Shown in pieces: positions 4,628-5,496 of a stretch of DNA of 5,496 nt (the first letter of the stretch is position 1; each line of letters starts with the position of its first letter). The notes beneath the pieces were generated by a model. That model worked only from the letters and a program-made list of their open reading frames with translations, did no database searches and was not told the origin of the DNA. Made by a program: the position numbers and the translations under genes. Source of the stretch: Microcaldota archaeon. Its GTDB lineage: Archaea > Micrarchaeota > Micrarchaeia > Micrarchaeales > CABMGC01. Location of the stretch: the NCBI GenBank assembly GCA_030043435.1, contig JASHXR010000013.1, positions 1 through 5,496 on the forward strand. The letters are read 5' to 3'.

Positions 4628-5496
4628 GCTCTGGGAGAAGGGCTACTCCGCAGACAGCGAGGCAGAGGCCTTTACCGTGGGCGAGGACTACGTGCTCGAC
4701 CTCAATCTCGTCAAGTACGACTGCGCTGCCTCGATCGCGCACGCAAGGATGCTCGCGCGCATCGGCGTCATAACCGGCGCAGAGGCGGCGAGGCTCGTCA
4801 AGGAGCTCGAGAGGATAAAGAGGCTGGGCGAGCGCGGCGGGTTCGCGATATCGAGGGAGCAGGAGGACGTGCACACCGCGATAGAGAACGCGCTCACGGC
4901 GCGCCTCGGCGACCTGGGCAAGAAGATACACACCGGAAGGTCGAGGAACGACCAGGTGCTGACCGCGCTGCGGCTCTACTGCAAGGACGAGCTGAAGGGG
5001 TGCATAGCCCTCTCAAGGGCGTTCATCTCAGCGCTGGACTCCTTCTCGGCAAGGTATGGCGCCGTGGAGCTGCCCGGATACACGCACACGAGGAGGGCGA
5101 TGCCCTCGTCGGTGAGGCTCTGGGCGTCGGCGTTCTCAGACTCGATGCAGGACAACATCCGGCTCCTCGAGGGCGCGCTGGCGCTCATAGACCAGTCGCC
5201 GCTCGGCACAGGCGCAGGATACGGCAGCCCGATAAAGCTCGACCGCGAGTATACCGCTGCAGAGTTGGGCTTCTCGAGGATACAGAGGAACCCCGTCTAT
5301 GCGCAGCTCAGCAGGGGCAAGTTCGAGGCTACCATCCTCCACGCCCTCAGCCAGGTGATGTTCGACCTCAACAGGATCGCATCAGACCTCATACTCTTCA
5401 GCGCGCCTGAGTTCGGCTACTACGAGCTGCCCGACAGCTTCACCACAGGGAGCTCCATGATGCCGAACAAGAGGAACCCCGACGTGCTCGAGATGC
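4617..5496 (+). CDS. argH: Argininosuccinate lyase (3' end cut by window)
   Basis: Splits argininosuccinate into arginine and fumarate, the last step of arginine synthesis; a cytoplasmic homotetramer of the fumarase/aspartase superfamily. I translated it directly from the ATG at 4617: 293 codons are present and the frame is open at the right edge, roughly 60% of a usual 450-500 residue protein. Visible motifs include 'EDVHTAIE' (83-90), 'GRSRNDQ' (107-113), '[12 protein letters not shown]' (154-165) with the catalytic-type T156-H157, '[13 protein letters not shown]' (193-205), and the superfamily signature '[14 protein letters not shown]' (276-289) with the flexible-loop serine S280. The T-H block reads THxRxAMPSS instead of the common THLQxAQP, and the signature has MPNK instead of MPQK; I believe these are subgroup variants, since the neighbouring key residues are intact. 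It overlaps argG by 11 bp, which strongly confirms the assignment. Confidence 0.96.
   Translation, partial: MGGKLWEKGYSADSEAEAFTVGEDYVLDLNLVKYDCAASIAHARMLARIGVITGAEAARLVKELERIKRLGERGGFAISREQEDVHTAIENALTARLGDLGKKIHTGRSRNDQVLTALRLYCKDELKGCIALSRAFISALDSFSARYGAVELPGYTHTRRAMPSSVRLWASAFSDSMQDNIRLLEGALALIDQSPLGTGAGYGSPIKLDREYTAAELGFSRIQRNPVYAQLSRGKFEATILHALSQVMFDLNRIASDLILFSAPEFGYYELPDSFTTGSSMMPNKRNPDVLEM

Noticed and set aside
1..5496. CRISPR arrays, tRNA/rRNA genes, insertion sequences or attachment sites
   Set aside because: No regularly spaced repeats, tRNA-like cloverleaf, transposase motif or flanking terminal repeats were seen by eye.

Overview
The window looks archaeal. Its promoters have archaeal-type TATA boxes (TTTATAT, TTAATATAT). 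Ribosome-binding sites are of the GAGGTG/GGTGA type, matching the usual archaeal 16S 3' end. Arg codons are mostly AGG/AGA and Ile is often ATA, in moderately GC-rich DNA. The HTH-plus-ACT regulator also has an archaeal look. I cannot fix the lineage from one window; a Thermoplasmatota- or DPANN/Micrarchaeota-like genome would fit the codon use, but that is a guess.

Layout. (1) Positions 1-1449, plus strand: an AbiE-type toxin-antitoxin pair. The AbiEi-like winged-helix antitoxin/repressor runs off the left edge, and the AbiEii nucleotidyltransferase toxin overlaps it by 11 bp. (2) Positions 1450-1510: a short convergent spacer with a direct repeat and a weak hairpin. (3) Positions 1511-2633, minus strand: a two-gene operon. 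A regulator-like protein with a C-terminal ACT domain comes first, followed 4 nt later by a bacterial-type P-loop shikimate-kinase-like protein. (4) Positions 2634-2799: a divergent promoter region with TATA boxes on both strands, a 19-bp imperfect dyad and a repeated TGTATCA. (5) Positions 2800-3099, plus strand: a small unrecognised protein. (6) Positions 3100-3334: a 235-bp non-coding stretch before argG with a second CATATAAATG element, GC-rich self-complementary segments, an ATATC-GG-GATAT dyad and a 17-codon open frame ending in Arg-Arg-Leu. (7) Positions 3335 to the right edge, plus strand: argG and argH overlapping by 11 bp; argH is cut by the window end.

How they work together. ArgG and ArgH are the last two enzymes of arginine synthesis (citrulline + aspartate to argininosuccinate, then to arginine + fumarate). 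The ACT/kinase pair next door may belong to amino-acid metabolism or its control, but its ligand and substrate cannot be read from sequence. The AbiE pair is an accessory defence/stress module with no visible functional link to the rest. The best candidates for something under-described are the ACT plus shikimate-kinase-like operon with its dyad-containing promoter, and the structured argG upstream region.
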